Below, piece by piece: positions 16,559-24,524 of a DNA stretch of 64,000 nt. How positions within the stretch are numbered: position 1 is the stretch's first letter; each line of letters starts with the position of its first letter. The stretch spans positions 25,280-89,279 of the forward strand of contig CAYPWF010000006.1 in the NCBI GenBank assembly GCA_964414345.1. The letters are read 5' to 3'. The notes beneath the pieces were generated by a model. That model did not search any database, had not been told where the DNA came from, and saw nothing but the letters and a program-made list of their open reading frames with translations. Origin of the DNA: Desulfocorpusculum sp964414345. Lineage in GTDB: Bacteria; Desulfobacterota; Desulfocorpusculales; Desulfocorpusculum. The translations under genes were made by a program, and so were the position numbers.

Positions 16559-16966
16559 ATGAAGATACTTCACATAGACCACATAGGGGTGGCTTCCAAG
16601 GACATGAAGGCTGCCTTGGAGTTCTTCGTTGAGAAGCTGGGCATGAAGTCTCAAGGCTTTGAGACCATAGAGGACCAGGCCGTGAAAGTGGCTTTCCTGC
16701 CTTTGGGGGAGGGGGAGATAGAGATATTGGAATCCACCCGTCCAGACGGCCCTGTGGCCAAGTTCATAGAAACCAAGGGGGAGGGGGTGCAGCACATAGC
16801 CCTCAGAGTCGAGAACCTGGATGCAGCCCTGGAAGAGCTCAAGGCCAAAGGGGTGAGGCTCATTGACCAAAAGCCCAGAAGAGGAGCCGGCGGGGCCCGC
16901 ATAGCCTTCATCCATCCCAAAGAGACCCATGGGGTTCTCTTGGAGCTTTGCGAGAGGGAGAGTTAG
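16559..16966 (+). CDS. mce: Methylmalonyl-CoA epimerase
   Basis: A 135-residue glyoxalase/VOC-fold protein that interconverts (R)- and (S)-methylmalonyl-CoA. Family blocks are HIDHIGVASKDMKAAL at about residue 5, VKVAFLPLGEGEIELL-like text (VKVAFLPLGEGEIEILE) near 42, GEGVQHIALRVENLDAAL near 75 and HPKETHGVLLELCE at the end. The metal ligands would be His7, His near 80 and Glu near 130. It starts 15 bases after the mutase small chain, as expected for the last pathway step of the operon. Confidence 0.94.
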   Translation: MKILHIDHIGVASKDMKAALEFFVEKLGMKSQGFETIEDQAVKVAFLPLGEGEIEILESTRPDGPVAKFIETKGEGVQHIALRVENLDAALEELKAKGVRLIDQKPRRGAGGARIAFIHPKETHGVLLELCERES

Positions 16967-16973
16967 ACCGGGT

Positions 16974-17034
16974 ATTGACCGAGGAGGGTCAATTATCCTG
17001 GTTCCCGGACATGTTATTGTGTCGGCGGGGAACC
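16974..17034 (+). promoter_or_regulatory. Paired hairpins between mce and the CoA-transferase gene
   Basis: Two inverted repeats follow each other: ATTGACC/GGTCAAT (16974-16993) and GGTTCCC/GGGAACC (17000-17034) with an inner GACA/TGTC stem. No T-run follows, so this is not a typical intrinsic terminator. It may mark a processing or control point where the methylmalonyl-CoA part ends and the CoA-transferase part begins. Confidence 0.4.
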
Positions 17035-17098
17035 TCCAAGAGTTTATAAACAGGGCTTTTGAGGCGGCCTGGAGGGGGTCGCAGGAGGGAAAGAGGGG

Positions 17099-18292
17099 AT
17101 GGGCAAGCTTGCACTCCAAGGAGTTCGGGTACTGGATCTCTCCAGGGCCCTGGCAGGTCCCTACTGTACAATGATGCTGGGGGATATGGGGGCTGAGATC
17201 ATAAAGGTGGAAATGCCCAAAGTGGGAGATGAAGCCCGCCATTACGGGCCTCCTTTCCAGGAGGGGGAGAGCAGCTACTTCCTGAGCGTCAACAGGAACA
17301 AGAGGAGCATGACTCTGAACCTCAAGTCGGACAGGGGGAAGGAGATCCTCAGGGAGCTCGTGAAGCGCTCCGACGTGCTGGTGGAGAACTTCCGCCCAGG
17401 TACCATGGAGGATCTTGGCCTGGGATATGAGAGCCTCAGGGAGATCCAACCCGGGCTGGTTTACTGTGCCATAACGGGCTTCGGCAGCATCGGGCCAGAG
17501 GCCCAGAGGCCTGGCTACGACCTCATAGCGCAGGGCATGGGGGGCATAATGAGCGTGACAGGCCCTCCGGAGGGGCCTCCTTACAGGGTGGGAATCGCCC
17601 AGGCAGACATAGTGGCGGGGATGTTCGCAGCCTACGGCATAATGGTGGCTCTTTTCCACAGGGAGCGAACCGGAGAGGGTCAGCGCTTAGAGACCTCTCT
17701 TTTCCAAGGCCAGCTGGCGCAGCTCACCTTCCAGGCAGGCAGGTTTTTCGCCATGGGGGTCTCTCCCAAGCCCCAAGGGAACCAGCATCCCTTGATAGCC
17801 CCTTATGAGAGCTTCCGCACCAAAGACGGGCACATCAACATTGCCGTGGGAAACAACGCGCTCTGGTCCACTTTCTGCAAAGTACTGGGAATGGAAACTT
17901 ACGAGAAGGACCCCAGGTTCGAGACCAACCCCAAGAGAGTAGAGAATCGGCCCGCCTTGATCCAAGTCATCGAAGAGCGTACAACCAAATACAGCAGCCA
18001 GCAGTTGAGGGATCTTCTGGACAAGGCCGGGATTCCCAATGGTCCGGTATGGACAATAGGGGAAGCGCTAAGCGCCCCCCAAAGCCTGGCCCTGGGCATG
18101 GTCCAGGAGCTGGAACACCCCAAGGCTGGCCGCATAAAGGTCACCGGGGTGCCGATCCAGCTGGGCAAGAGCCCCGGCTCTGTGCGGCTCCCTCCTCCCA
18201 TGCTCGGCCAACACACCCAGGAGATGTTGACGCAACTTCTGGGCATGCCGGAAAAAGAGGTTGAAGAGCTCCGCACTCAGGGGATAGTCTGA
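17099..18292 (+). CDS. Class III (CaiB/BaiF) CoA-transferase
   Basis: A 397-residue formyl-CoA-transferase-type protein that moves CoA between carboxylic acids. It opens with LQGVRVLDLSRALAGPYCTM, then MLGDMGAEIIKVE (about residues 21-37) and NRNKRSMTLNLK near 65. The catalytic aspartate is expected in VGIAQADIVAG near residue 168. A C-terminal PAGRIKVTGVPI-like block is present. ATG at 17099 is preceded by GGAGG-type sequence. Its position after the mutase genes makes propionate or succinate CoA activation attractive, but class III enzymes have wide substrate ranges, so that is inference. Confidence 0.92.
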   Translation: MGKLALQGVRVLDLSRALAGPYCTMMLGDMGAEIIKVEMPKVGDEARHYGPPFQEGESSYFLSVNRNKRSMTLNLKSDRGKEILRELVKRSDVLVENFRPGTMEDLGLGYESLREIQPGLVYCAITGFGSIGPEAQRPGYDLIAQGMGGIMSVTGPPEGPPYRVGIAQADIVAGMFAAYGIMVALFHRERTGEGQRLETSLFQGQLAQLTFQAGRFFAMGVSPKPQGNQHPLIAPYESFRTKDGHINIAVGNNALWSTFCKVLGMETYEKDPRFETNPKRVENRPALIQVIEERTTKYSSQQLRDLLDKAGIPNGPVWTIGEALSAPQSLALGMVQELEHPKAGRIKVTGVPIQLGKSPGSVRLPPPMLGQHTQEMLTQLLGMPEKEVEELRTQGIV

Positions 18293-18362
18293 GATCTGTG
18301 TTTTTGAATTAAATTTGGTGAGAAGCGGCCCCCCAAATGTTTCGGGACCGTGAGGAGGCATT

Positions 18363-20213
18363 GTGGGGAAAGGTTTTTGGAATCTCTTCTGGGAGGTGGA
18401 TCTCTCCTCCAGGCAGGTGAGATTCACACACACGTCGGAAGAGGAGCTGAGGCGCTATTTCGGGGGAAGCGGCATAGGGGCCAGGCTACTGTTCGAGGAA
18501 CAGGATGCTTCCAGGGACCCCTTGGAGCCTTCAAATCCGCTGCTTTTCATGGCAGGGTTGCTAACCGGCAGCTCTGTCCCAACGGCTTGCCGAACAGTTC
18601 TTTGCGGCAGATCGCCCCTTACAGGCATTTGGGGGGAGTCCACCGCAGGGGGCTACTGGGGGGCCGCTCTCAAGGCCACAGGAGTAGACGGTATTATCCT
18701 GAGGGGCCGGGCCGACTCCCCCGTATATCTTTGGATCACCAAGGGAAAACTGGAAATTCGGGATGCTTCCCACCTCTGGGGGCTGGACAGCTTCGAGACC
18801 GAGGAGAGGCTTCGCGCCGAGACTGACCCCAGGGCAAGGGTGGCAGCCATAGGCCCTGCCGGAGAGGGTCTTGCCAGGATAGCTTCGGTGATCTTCGAAG
18901 GCAGTCATGCCAGAGCGGCCGGCCGATGCGGCTTCGGGGCCTTGATGGGTTCCAAGAACCTCAAGGCCCTGGTGGTAAGGGGGGTTGGAAAGCTTCCTGT
19001 TCATGACCCGGATGGGTTGAGGCTACTTCTCAAGGAACAGATTCCCAAGATCCAGAAAGGGGCTGCAGGGCTCACCAGGTTCGGCACTCCCGGAGGGGTG
19101 GAGGCCGTTGAAGCCCACGGGGATCTCCCTGTACAGAATTGGCGGGGGGGCTCCTGGCCCGAGGGAGCCAGGGCCACCTGCGCCCAGACGAACTTACCCA
19201 AGTACCTCACCGGCCATTACGCCTGTTTTGGCTGCCCTATCGGATGTGGGAAATCCATCCGGATTCAAAACAGTGAGCATCCTTTGGTGGATTCACACCA
19301 ACCCGAGTATGAAACAGTAGGCGGATTCGGGGGGAACCTCCTGAATTCGGATTTTGAAACCATTGCCTTGGCCAACGAGAAATGCAACCGCTACGGACTG
19401 GATACCATCTCCGCCAGTGCGGCCGTGGCCTTTGCCATGGAGTGTTTTGAGAAGGGGTTGATAAGAACCCGAGACACAGAAGGGCTGGAGCTCAGATGGG
19501 GGGATGCCGGGGCTATCCTGGCCCTTGTGGACTGGATGGGGAAGGGTCAGGGCCTGGGTGCGCTTTTGGCCCAAGGAACCAGGGAGGCGGCCCGTGTGCT
19601 TGGGCCCCTGGCGCATGAATTCCGATCCGATGTAAAGGGGCTGGAAATGGCCTACCATGACCCCAGGGCTTTCACCTGCATGGCTGCCAATTATGCCACG
19701 GCCAACAGGGGGGCTTGCCACCTGGAGTCCCTGAGCTATTTCCTGGGCCGTGGGATACCTCTTGCCGACATGGGATACATGGAACCCCCGGATCCACACG
19801 TGGACGAGGGAAAGGCCAAGATCGCCTTCGATCTCCAAAATTACATGAGTGTGTACAACCCACTGGGGCTTTGCAAGTTCCTCTTCGTGGGAAGGGTGGG
19901 GCCCAGCAGCATAGCCAGATGGGTGGAGCTGGTGACAGGCTGGGAAATGGACCAGGAGGAGCTTCTCCTCACAGGGGAGAGGATATTCAACCTGAAGCGG
20001 ATGTACAACGTGCGGTTGGGAATCAGCAGAAAGGACGACATGCTCCCTCCAAGGTTTCTGGCTCACCCCAGGCCCGACGGCAGGGCAAAGGGGGTCTTGC
20101 CGCACCTCGGAAAGATGCTCCACGAGTATTACGGCCTTCGAGGCTGGAGCGAGGAGGGCGTTCCCACCAGGGAGAGGCTGAGGGAGCTTGGACTGGAGTG
20201 GACTCTGGGTTGA
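18363..20213 (+). CDS. Aldehyde:ferredoxin oxidoreductase (tungsten/molybdenum pterin enzyme)
   Basis: A 616-residue AOR-family enzyme that oxidises aldehydes to acids, or reduces acids in the reverse direction, with ferredoxin. The N-terminal pterin domain shows LRRYFGGSGIGARLLFEE near residue 31 and SGGYWG-like STAGGYWGAALK near 92. The [4Fe-4S] site is CFGCPIGC near 290, with the fourth cysteine in GLCKF near 502. NYATANRGACH near 443 is the usual C-terminal pterin block. GTG start at 18363 follows GAGGAGG-like sequence. A MoaD/ThiS-like gene starts 2 bases downstream, which supports assignment to a pterin-dependent enzyme. Substrate is unknown. Confidence 0.93.
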   Translation: MGKGFWNLFWEVDLSSRQVRFTHTSEEELRRYFGGSGIGARLLFEEQDASRDPLEPSNPLLFMAGLLTGSSVPTACRTVLCGRSPLTGIWGESTAGGYWGAALKATGVDGIILRGRADSPVYLWITKGKLEIRDASHLWGLDSFETEERLRAETDPRARVAAIGPAGEGLARIASVIFEGSHARAAGRCGFGALMGSKNLKALVVRGVGKLPVHDPDGLRLLLKEQIPKIQKGAAGLTRFGTPGGVEAVEAHGDLPVQNWRGGSWPEGARATCAQTNLPKYLTGHYACFGCPIGCGKSIRIQNSEHPLVDSHQPEYETVGGFGGNLLNSDFETIALANEKCNRYGLDTISASAAVAFAMECFEKGLIRTRDTEGLELRWGDAGAILALVDWMGKGQGLGALLAQGTREAARVLGPLAHEFRSDVKGLEMAYHDPRAFTCMAANYATANRGACHLESLSYFLGRGIPLADMGYMEPPDPHVDEGKAKIAFDLQNYMSVYNPLGLCKFLFVGRVGPSSIARWVELVTGWEMDQEELLLTGERIFNLKRMYNVRLGISRKDDMLPPRFLAHPRPDGRAKGVLPHLGKMLHEYYGLRGWSEEGVPTRERLRELGLEWTLG

Positions 20214-20215
20214 AG

Positions 20216-20458
20216 ATGGCAAGAGCCACCCTATTTATCCGGCTTCACGGACATCTCTGGAGATACGAGCCCCTGGGCAGGGCTCAGGTGGAACTGCCCT
20301 GGAAAGCGGGCAAGACCCTGGCCGAGTGGGCAAATGACCTGGGGGTTCCACAGGACCAGATCATGGTGGCCCTGGTCAATGGTGAGTACTTACCGCTTGC
20401 CGGCTGTCCTGGGCCAGGCGATCGGGTGGAACTCCTCCCGGTGATCGACGGGGGGTGA
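20216..20458 (+). CDS. MoaD/ThiS-like sulfur carrier protein
   Basis: An 80-residue beta-grasp protein ending in a Gly-Gly tail (VELLPVIDGG), the C-terminus that is activated and thiocarboxylated in MoaD and ThiS. Upstream blocks TLAEWANDLGVPQDQIMVALVNG and GPGDRVELLP are typical. The ATG lies 2 bases after the AOR stop, so it is translated from the same message. In AOR clusters this protein supplies sulfur for the tungsto- or molybdopterin dithiolene. It was found inside a longer unrelated reading frame by its start and C-terminus. Confidence 0.88.
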   Translation: MARATLFIRLHGHLWRYEPLGRAQVELPWKAGKTLAEWANDLGVPQDQIMVALVNGEYLPLAGCPGPGDRVELLPVIDGG

Positions 20459-20529
20459 GGCGCCTGGATCCTGGGCCACGCCCCCCCAGGCCTTGGGCTT
20501 GAGCCTTGGCCTTGGAAAGCGAGGCCGGG

Positions 20530-21783
20530 CTAGCTTGCCCCTTCCCCTTCCTGGGCCGAGGCCAGGGCGCATTGTAGGAGCACGTTGGCTCCAGCCTCGC
20601 AGTGCTCCCAGCTGGTGCTTTCCACCTCCACGTGGCTCCTACCCCCGAGGCTGGGCACGAAGATCATGGCCGTGGGGGCCACCATGGCCATGTAGCTGGC
20701 ATCGTGGCCGGCACCGCTTATCATGTCATGGGTCTGGTAGCCCAGGGCCTGGGCACTGTCCCTCACCAAATGGACCAGCCTCTGGTCGAACTCAACGTGA
20801 TCAACCCTCCAGGTTATCTCTGGGCTCACCGAGCAGCCCCTGCGGGGGGCCAGCTCCCGGAACTCCTCCTCCATCTCATTCCACGCCTGCAGGGCGAGTA
20901 GGTCGTCCCAGGAACGGATATCCACTGTGAATCGGACCCTTCCAGGGATGATGTTGGGAGAGTTGGGGTGGTTCTCCAGGCGTCCCACAGTGGCCACCAA
21001 ATTCCCTGCCTTGCCGAGGGCCACTTCCTCCACCCGGAGGATCATTTCCGCAGCACAGCACAGGGCATCGTGGCGACCCTCCATGGGGGTGGGACCCACC
21101 TGGTTGCTCTCTCCTTCCACCAACACCTGATACCAGTGGATGGAGACTATTCCCCGGGGCACCCCAATGGGCACGCCCATCCTGTCCAGCACGGGCCCTT
21201 GCTCCACGTGGAGCTCATAGTAAGCATGCACCGGGAAAGCCCGGCATGGGGTTTCCCCCAGGTACCCTATGCGCCGGAGCTCCTCCTCAACGCCGCGACC
21301 CCGGGCATCCCTGCGGCCGTAGACCTGTTCCTGCTCGAGCTTTCCGATCCATACCCCGGATCCCATCATGGCTGGACTGAAGCGCGAACCCTCCTCATTG
21401 GTCCAGTTGCAGATGACCAGGGGCCTCAGGGTCTGGACCCCGTGCTCATGCAAGGTGCGCATGACTTCCAGGGCCCCCATCACCCCCAGCACGCCGTCGA
21501 ACCTGCCCCCAAAGGGCTGTGTGTCCAGGTGGGAGCCCATGAGCACCGGGGGCAGCTCCTGGCGCATCCCGGCCTTCTTGCCAAAGATGTTGCCCATCTG
21601 GTCCACAGTGACCTGCAGTCCCAATTCCTTAAGCCAACTCACAAGAAGGTCCCTGGCCTGCCTATCCTCATGGCTCAGGGCCAGCCTGTGCATGCCACCG
21701 CCCGGTGTGGCTCCGATTCGGGCCATTGCCTCCAGGGATTCCCTGAGGCGCAAACCGTTCACACGTAACCCGGCAGACTGCAT
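20530..21783 (-). CDS. M20-family amidohydrolase (N-carbamoyl-amino-acid / allantoate hydrolase type)
   Basis: A 417-residue dinuclear zinc hydrolase of the beta-ureidopropionase/N-carbamoyl-L-amino-acid hydrolase/allantoate amidohydrolase group. Metal blocks are MGSHLDTQPFGGRFDG near residue 86, NWTNEEGSRF near 128 and ELHVEQGPVL near 194; the GAGHDASYM and GRSHVEVE blocks close the active site. ATG at 21783 follows GGAGGAAG at seven bases; the ATG five codons upstream lacks a ribosome site. It is convergent with the AOR/MoaD genes. It may act in pyrimidine or purine-derived nitrogen use, but no companion gene is nearby. Confidence 0.9.
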   Translation of the reverse strand: MQSAGLRVNGLRLRESLEAMARIGATPGGGMHRLALSHEDRQARDLLVSWLKELGLQVTVDQMGNIFGKKAGMRQELPPVLMGSHLDTQPFGGRFDGVLGVMGALEVMRTLHEHGVQTLRPLVICNWTNEEGSRFSPAMMGSGVWIGKLEQEQVYGRRDARGRGVEEELRRIGYLGETPCRAFPVHAYYELHVEQGPVLDRMGVPIGVPRGIVSIHWYQVLVEGESNQVGPTPMEGRHDALCCAAEMILRVEEVALGKAGNLVATVGRLENHPNSPNIIPGRVRFTVDIRSWDDLLALQAWNEMEEEFRELAPRRGCSVSPEITWRVDHVEFDQRLVHLVRDSAQALGYQTHDMISGAGHDASYMAMVAPTAMIFVPSLGGRSHVEVESTSWEHCEAGANVLLQCALASAQEGEGAS

Positions 21784-21823
21784 TCTTGCTTCCTCCATAT
21801 GGAAAGACCAAGGATTTTGATCC

Positions 21824-22033
21824 TCAGCCCTGAGCCTCGAGAAGCCTTCTTCGCCTCTTCTTGGACATCTCCCACACTATGCACCTGGTTCTGAACTGGC
21901 AGTGCACGTTGGGGCTCGAGCACTGGCACCCCTCAGGGAGCTCGGGGTCCTCGCAGCATAGGTGGCAATATCCCACCTGGAACTTCTCGCACAGCGCCAT
22001 GGCCTCATGTTCCGGATGCCTCTTGCAACGCAT
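21824..22033 (-). CDS. Small cysteine-rich protein
   Basis: A 69-residue protein with nine cysteines, arranged as CKRHPEHEA...CEKF..GYCHLCCEDPE...GCQCSS..VHC...RC. The pattern suits metal or Fe-S binding. I do not recognise a named family. It starts with MRCKRHPE and ends in a basic RRRRL tail that could contact nucleic acid. It is 40 bases upstream of the ureidopropionase-like gene in the same direction and may share its transcript. A second, unrelated cysteine-rich small protein lies at 56433-56645. Confidence 0.65.
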   Translation of the reverse strand: MRCKRHPEHEAMALCEKFQVGYCHLCCEDPELPEGCQCSSPNVHCQFRTRCIVWEMSKKRRRRLLEAQG

Positions 22034-22195
22034 TTGAACCTCCAGCAGGACTTCATGTCTGTACTGGCCTTAACCCATGGCCTGTTCTTAAGAATAATCC
22101 CACAGGCTCTCCGGGCCAAGAGGGGCCCTTTTTTTGCCGGTTAGGCTTCTGTGCTGATTTTCGGCCTGAGCTTGCTTTGCACCGGATCCGGAACT

Positions 22196-22543
22196 TTATT
22201 GCGGGCTCAGGTGACGGAACATGAAAAAGGCGGCCCCTGCCAGACACAGACTGGCCCAAAGAAAGTCCCATGTAAGGCTCTGGCGCATGTAAAAAAAGCA
22301 GAAGCCCGCAAAGACCAACATAGCCACTATCTCCTGGATCACCTTGAGCTGAGGGAGGGTGAAGTAAGCGCTGCCCAACCTATTGGCAGGGACCTGAAGA
22401 CAATACTCAAAAAAGGCTATGCTCCAGCTCAGGGCTATTACCAGAACAAGGGGCTTGGCCCGCATGTCCTTAAGATGCCCGTACCAGGCATAAGTCATGA
22501 AAAGATTGGAAAAAACTAGCAGCAACACGGGAAGCAGTTTCAT
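22196..22543 (-). CDS. DUF486 membrane protein (DMT-like)
   Basis: A 115-residue protein of four predicted helices that matches the DUF486 family (opening with LLVFSNLFMTYAWYGHLK). The family is similar to small drug/metabolite transporter halves, so it probably works as an oligomer in the inner membrane; its substrate is unknown. The ATG at 22543 gives the family N-terminus; an in-frame extension of 13 codons has no homologous look. A clear promoter lies 126 bases upstream, and two strong hairpins separate promoter and gene. Confidence 0.88.
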   Translation of the reverse strand: MKLLPVLLLVFSNLFMTYAWYGHLKDMRAKPLVLVIALSWSIAFFEYCLQVPANRLGSAYFTLPQLKVIQEIVAMLVFAGFCFFYMRQSLTWDFLWASLCLAGAAFFMFRHLSPQ

Positions 22544-22588
22544 TCTCCACCCCACAGTCGGCTGGCGGATTTCCGGTCCCAACAGAGA

Positions 22589-22650
22589 AGACCCCGGGGA
22601 GCGTATACCCCGGGGTCTCTTCCCAAGCCGGATCCCCCCAGGAGGGGATC
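22589..22650 (-). promoter_or_regulatory. Two strong hairpins in the leader of the DUF486 gene
   Basis: An 11-bp perfect stem AGACCCCGGGG/CCCCGGGGTCT (22589-22618) and a 7-bp stem GATCCCC/GGGGATC (22631-22650) lie between the leftward promoter and the DUF486 start. They could act as an attenuator or terminator-like barrier, or as the end of the upstream amidohydrolase transcript. No long T-run follows on either strand. Confidence 0.5.
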
Positions 22651-22668
22651 TTCCAAATCACAGTAAAG

Positions 22669-22697
22669 ATTCTAGCCAACCTGTGGGCTAAGGTCAA
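22669..22697 (-). promoter_or_regulatory. Sigma-70-type promoter of the DUF486 gene
   Basis: Read leftward, TTGACC and TAGAAT are spaced by 17 bases. The boxes lie between the amidohydrolase stop and the DUF486 gene, with the two strong hairpins in the predicted leader. Confidence 0.55.
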
Positions 22698-22757
22698 TGC
22701 CCGGGCAGCTTAAACTCCCCCAGTCGAAGGCCCTAAAAAGCAGGCTAAAGAATCAGG

Positions 22758-24524
22758 CTATGGGGGCGTCCAGCCCGGCCCCCTCACCACCCGGCCTGGG
22801 GTGGCCCCTGTGTGCTCGCCGTTTCTTAGCACCTGAACCCCGTTTACGAAAACGTGGAGGACCCCTGTGGCGTACCTGTGGGGCTCCTGATAGGTGGCAT
22901 GGTCCTGGATAAGCTCAGGGTCGAAGACTACTATGTCGGCGAAATAGCCCGGCTTGAGGGCCCCCCGGTCTCGAAGCCGCAGGTTGGAGGCAGGAAGTGA
23001 GGTGAGCCTCCGGATAGCCTCCTCCAAGGGTATCAGCCTCTCCTCCCGCACGTACCTTCCCAGGAGGCGGGCGAAGTTGCCAAATGCCCTGGGGTGGGTG
23101 CTGAAGCGAACAAAAGGATCCTCTGTGGAGAAGGATCCCCCGTCAGAGCCGAAGCTGACCCAGGGAAGCTGGATCTGCTTCCTGATGTTCTCCTCTGAGA
23201 TGGTAAAGCGGAGCATCTTGACTCCGCCTTCGTCCTTAAGGACCAGCTCGCAAAGGGCTTCCTCAGGGCTTACCCCCCAAAGTTGGGCGACTTCCACCAG
23301 GCTCTTTCCGGAGAGAGGCTTGAGGGATTCTTTCCGAAGATTCAAAAGAAGAATGCCTTCGGGTTCCCTGAGCTTTAGCTCCCTAAGGATTCTTGCTCTG
23401 GCCGTCTTGTCCTTGAGCCTTCTGAGCATGGCCTGTGTGCCCCCTTTGTGCACCCAGCGGGGAAGGAGCACGTCCAGGGAGGTGGAGCTGGCATTGTAGG
23501 TATACATGTTGGCCGTTATGGGAAGACCCTCAGCCCTTGCCTTCTCTATGAGGGCTATGGCCTCCTCCATCTTTCCCCAATTCTCCCTTCCTGCGGCCTT
23601 GAGGTGGTAGATCTCGGCTCTTACCCCTGTTTCTCTGGAGATGCTGATCAATTCCTCCAGGGCCTCCAGGAGCCCACCCCCCTCGTTTCGCACGTGAGAC
23701 ATGTAAATCCCGCCGTACTTGGCCACCACCTTGGCCAGCGCCATGAGCTCTTCTGTGTTGGCATATGCCCCGGGTGTATAGATCAAGGCGCTTCCCAGGC
23801 CCATGGCACCTTCCTCCATGGCCTGGGCTACTAGATGGCACATGCTTTGTAATTCTCGGGGAGAGGGCCTCCTGGGGCTTTCACCCATGACGTGAGTTCG
23901 CACGGTGGTGGCCCCAACCAGGGAGGCCACATTGGGGGAGACCCCCTTTTGTGCCAGGTGTTCCAAGTACTCTCCCAGGCTCCTCCAAGAAACATCGTAT
24001 TTCAGAGTGCCTTGGCTCCTGAGCATCTCCCGGCGCATGGCCTCGTTGAGGGGCCCCATGGAGCGACCCTCACCAAAGAGCTCCAAGGTCACCCCTTGGC
24101 GGATGTCACTCTGGGAGCGGCCGTCCACCAGGAGCGACTCCGTGGCCCAGCTAAGCATGTTGATGAAACCAGGGGCCACGGCCAGTCCTTCTGCCTGTAT
24201 TTCCTTTGAACTCAGGCCTGTAATAGATGGGGCCACCTCAATGATTCTGTCCCCTCGGAGCCCTAAGTCCCCAATCCATGGAGGGGCACCTGTTCCGTCA
24301 TAGATGAGCCCACCGCGAATCACCAGATCATACACCGGTTCCTCCACCTGACTGGAAGCACGGATGGAGAAGGGGTCATATTCGGCCCAAGAGTAAAGGG
24401 GAAAGGCCAAAACAATACAGTTCCAAAGGATCATCCAGGCCATATTGTTGAACCAAACGTTTCTCAATGCGCCATCCCCTTTCATGAGCCGGTAACCATT
24501 ATTGCTGCCCAAGAGCTTGGGCAC
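22758..24524 (-). CDS. D-aminoacylase-like amidohydrolase lacking the HxH motif
   Basis: A protein of up to 588 residues from the N-acyl-D-amino-acid deacylase branch of the amidohydrolase superfamily. Family blocks include DLVIRGGLIYDGTG near residue 67, YMSHVRNEGGG near 272 and SDGGSFSTEDPFVRFSTHPRAFG (from 466). The usual metal-binding H-x-H after PGFI is absent: the sequence reads APGFINMLSWATESLLVDGR. A hydrophobic stretch at about 29-47 may be a signal or anchor, so an exported enzyme is possible. The start is uncertain: GTG at 24524 or ATG at 24485, neither with a clear ribosome site. Confidence 0.82.
   Translation of the reverse strand: MPKLLGSNNGYRLMKGDGALRNVWFNNMAWMILWNCIVLAFPLYSWAEYDPFSIRASSQVEEPVYDLVIRGGLIYDGTGAPPWIGDLGLRGDRIIEVAPSITGLSSKEIQAEGLAVAPGFINMLSWATESLLVDGRSQSDIRQGVTLELFGEGRSMGPLNEAMRREMLRSQGTLKYDVSWRSLGEYLEHLAQKGVSPNVASLVGATTVRTHVMGESPRRPSPRELQSMCHLVAQAMEEGAMGLGSALIYTPGAYANTEELMALAKVVAKYGGIYMSHVRNEGGGLLEALEELISISRETGVRAEIYHLKAAGRENWGKMEEAIALIEKARAEGLPITANMYTYNASSTSLDVLLPRWVHKGGTQAMLRRLKDKTARARILRELKLREPEGILLLNLRKESLKPLSGKSLVEVAQLWGVSPEEALCELVLKDEGGVKMLRFTISEENIRKQIQLPWVSFGSDGGSFSTEDPFVRFSTHPRAFGNFARLLGRYVREERLIPLEEAIRRLTSLPASNLRLRDRGALKPGYFADIVVFDPELIQDHATYQEPHRYATGVLHVFVNGVQVLRNGEHTGATPGRVVRGPGWTPP

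Noticed and set aside
18350..18826. Overlapping plus-strand frame inside the AOR gene
   Set aside because: A shadow frame, low-complexity Arg/Gly product and no family similarity.
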